From the NCBI GenBank assembly GCA_005888425.1, contig VAZF01000377.1:1-5449 (forward strand): a stretch of 5,449 nucleotides of DNA, in the 5' to 3' direction. The translations under genes were made by a program, and so were the position numbers. The notes beneath the pieces are model-generated. The model saw only the letters and a list, made by a program, of their open reading frames with translations, made no database searches and was not told the DNA's origin. Shown here piece after piece: positions 5,352 through 5,449 of this stretch (position 1 is its first letter; each line of letters starts with the position of its first letter). This DNA comes from Alphaproteobacteria bacterium (GTDB taxonomy: Bacteria > Pseudomonadota > Alphaproteobacteria > ATCC43930 > CGMCC-115725).

Positions 5352-5449
5352 CTAAAGGTGCTGAAGGACGCCAGTCGCCCCCGAGAGCACGGCTACGGCA
5401 ACACCGATGGGTACCTGCACATTGTTGCCGCTAACGGTCAGATCGACCG
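5352..5449 (-). CDS. Small hydrophobic protein, C-terminal 31 codons (5' end outside window); possible export substrate
   Basis: The minus-strand frame entering from the right edge ends at TAG (5354-5352) and encodes DLTVSGNNVQVPIGVAVAVL then SGATGVLQHL. It is rich in Val, Gly, Asn and Ala with alternating hydrophobic residues and no Cys in the visible part. The segment G-N-N-V-Q-V-P-(x)-V-x-V is loosely like the repeat of chaplins and other beta-aggregating secreted proteins; this is a resemblance from memory, not a family assignment. It is the nearest gene upstream of the adaptor and exporter on the same strand, which is where cargo of C39 exporters is often encoded. Whether it has a double-glycine leader cannot be seen because its start is outside the window. 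A coincidental open end of a larger gene is possible. Confidence 0.55.
   Translation of the reverse strand, partial: VDLTVSGNNVQVPIGVAVAVLSGATGVLQHL

Overview
This is a GC-rich stretch of what looks like an alphaproteobacterial chromosome, perhaps a Bradyrhizobium-like member of the Rhizobiales. The basis is the high GC, the Ala/Arg-rich proteins and the inner-membrane C39-ABC plus HlyD export pair. Taxonomy is inferred from style only, since no marker gene is present.

Layout, left to right. (1) 2-271, plus strand: the last 89 codons of a Clp/Hsp100 AAA+ ATPase. (2) 346-1518, minus strand: a metal-dependent, MycE-like O-methyltransferase fused to about four TPR repeats. (3) 1641-1775, plus strand: a second, degenerate copy of the last ~45 codons of the Clp gene with an in-frame stop, followed by a strong bidirectional terminator (1781-1817). 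(4) 1816-5449, minus strand: a type I peptide-export locus, read from right to left. It starts with the 3' end of a small hydrophobic protein gene running off the window. A perfect 14-bp hairpin follows, then an HlyD-family adaptor (4021-5271), then a C39-peptidase ABC exporter overlapping it by 4 bases.

How they fit. The adaptor and exporter would form a leader-peptide-cleaving bacteriocin/microcin-type secretion machine (CvaA/CvaB-like), and the small protein upstream is a candidate cargo. The exporter gene carries two independent lesions: a one-base insertion at 3583-3584 between the C39 and membrane domains, and an in-frame TAG at 2395-2397 just after Walker A. Every catalytic motif on either side is otherwise preserved. 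Either this is a recent pseudogene and the export system is dead here, or the assembly has errors at both places.

The second structural story is the duplicated Clp 3' end. Clp and the exporter probably once converged on the shared terminator. The methyltransferase segment now sits between a functional Clp end (which has no good terminator) and a relic Clp end that kept the terminator. This resembles insertion of a cargo segment at a gene 3' end, with the target end duplicated, but no integrase gene is visible in the window.
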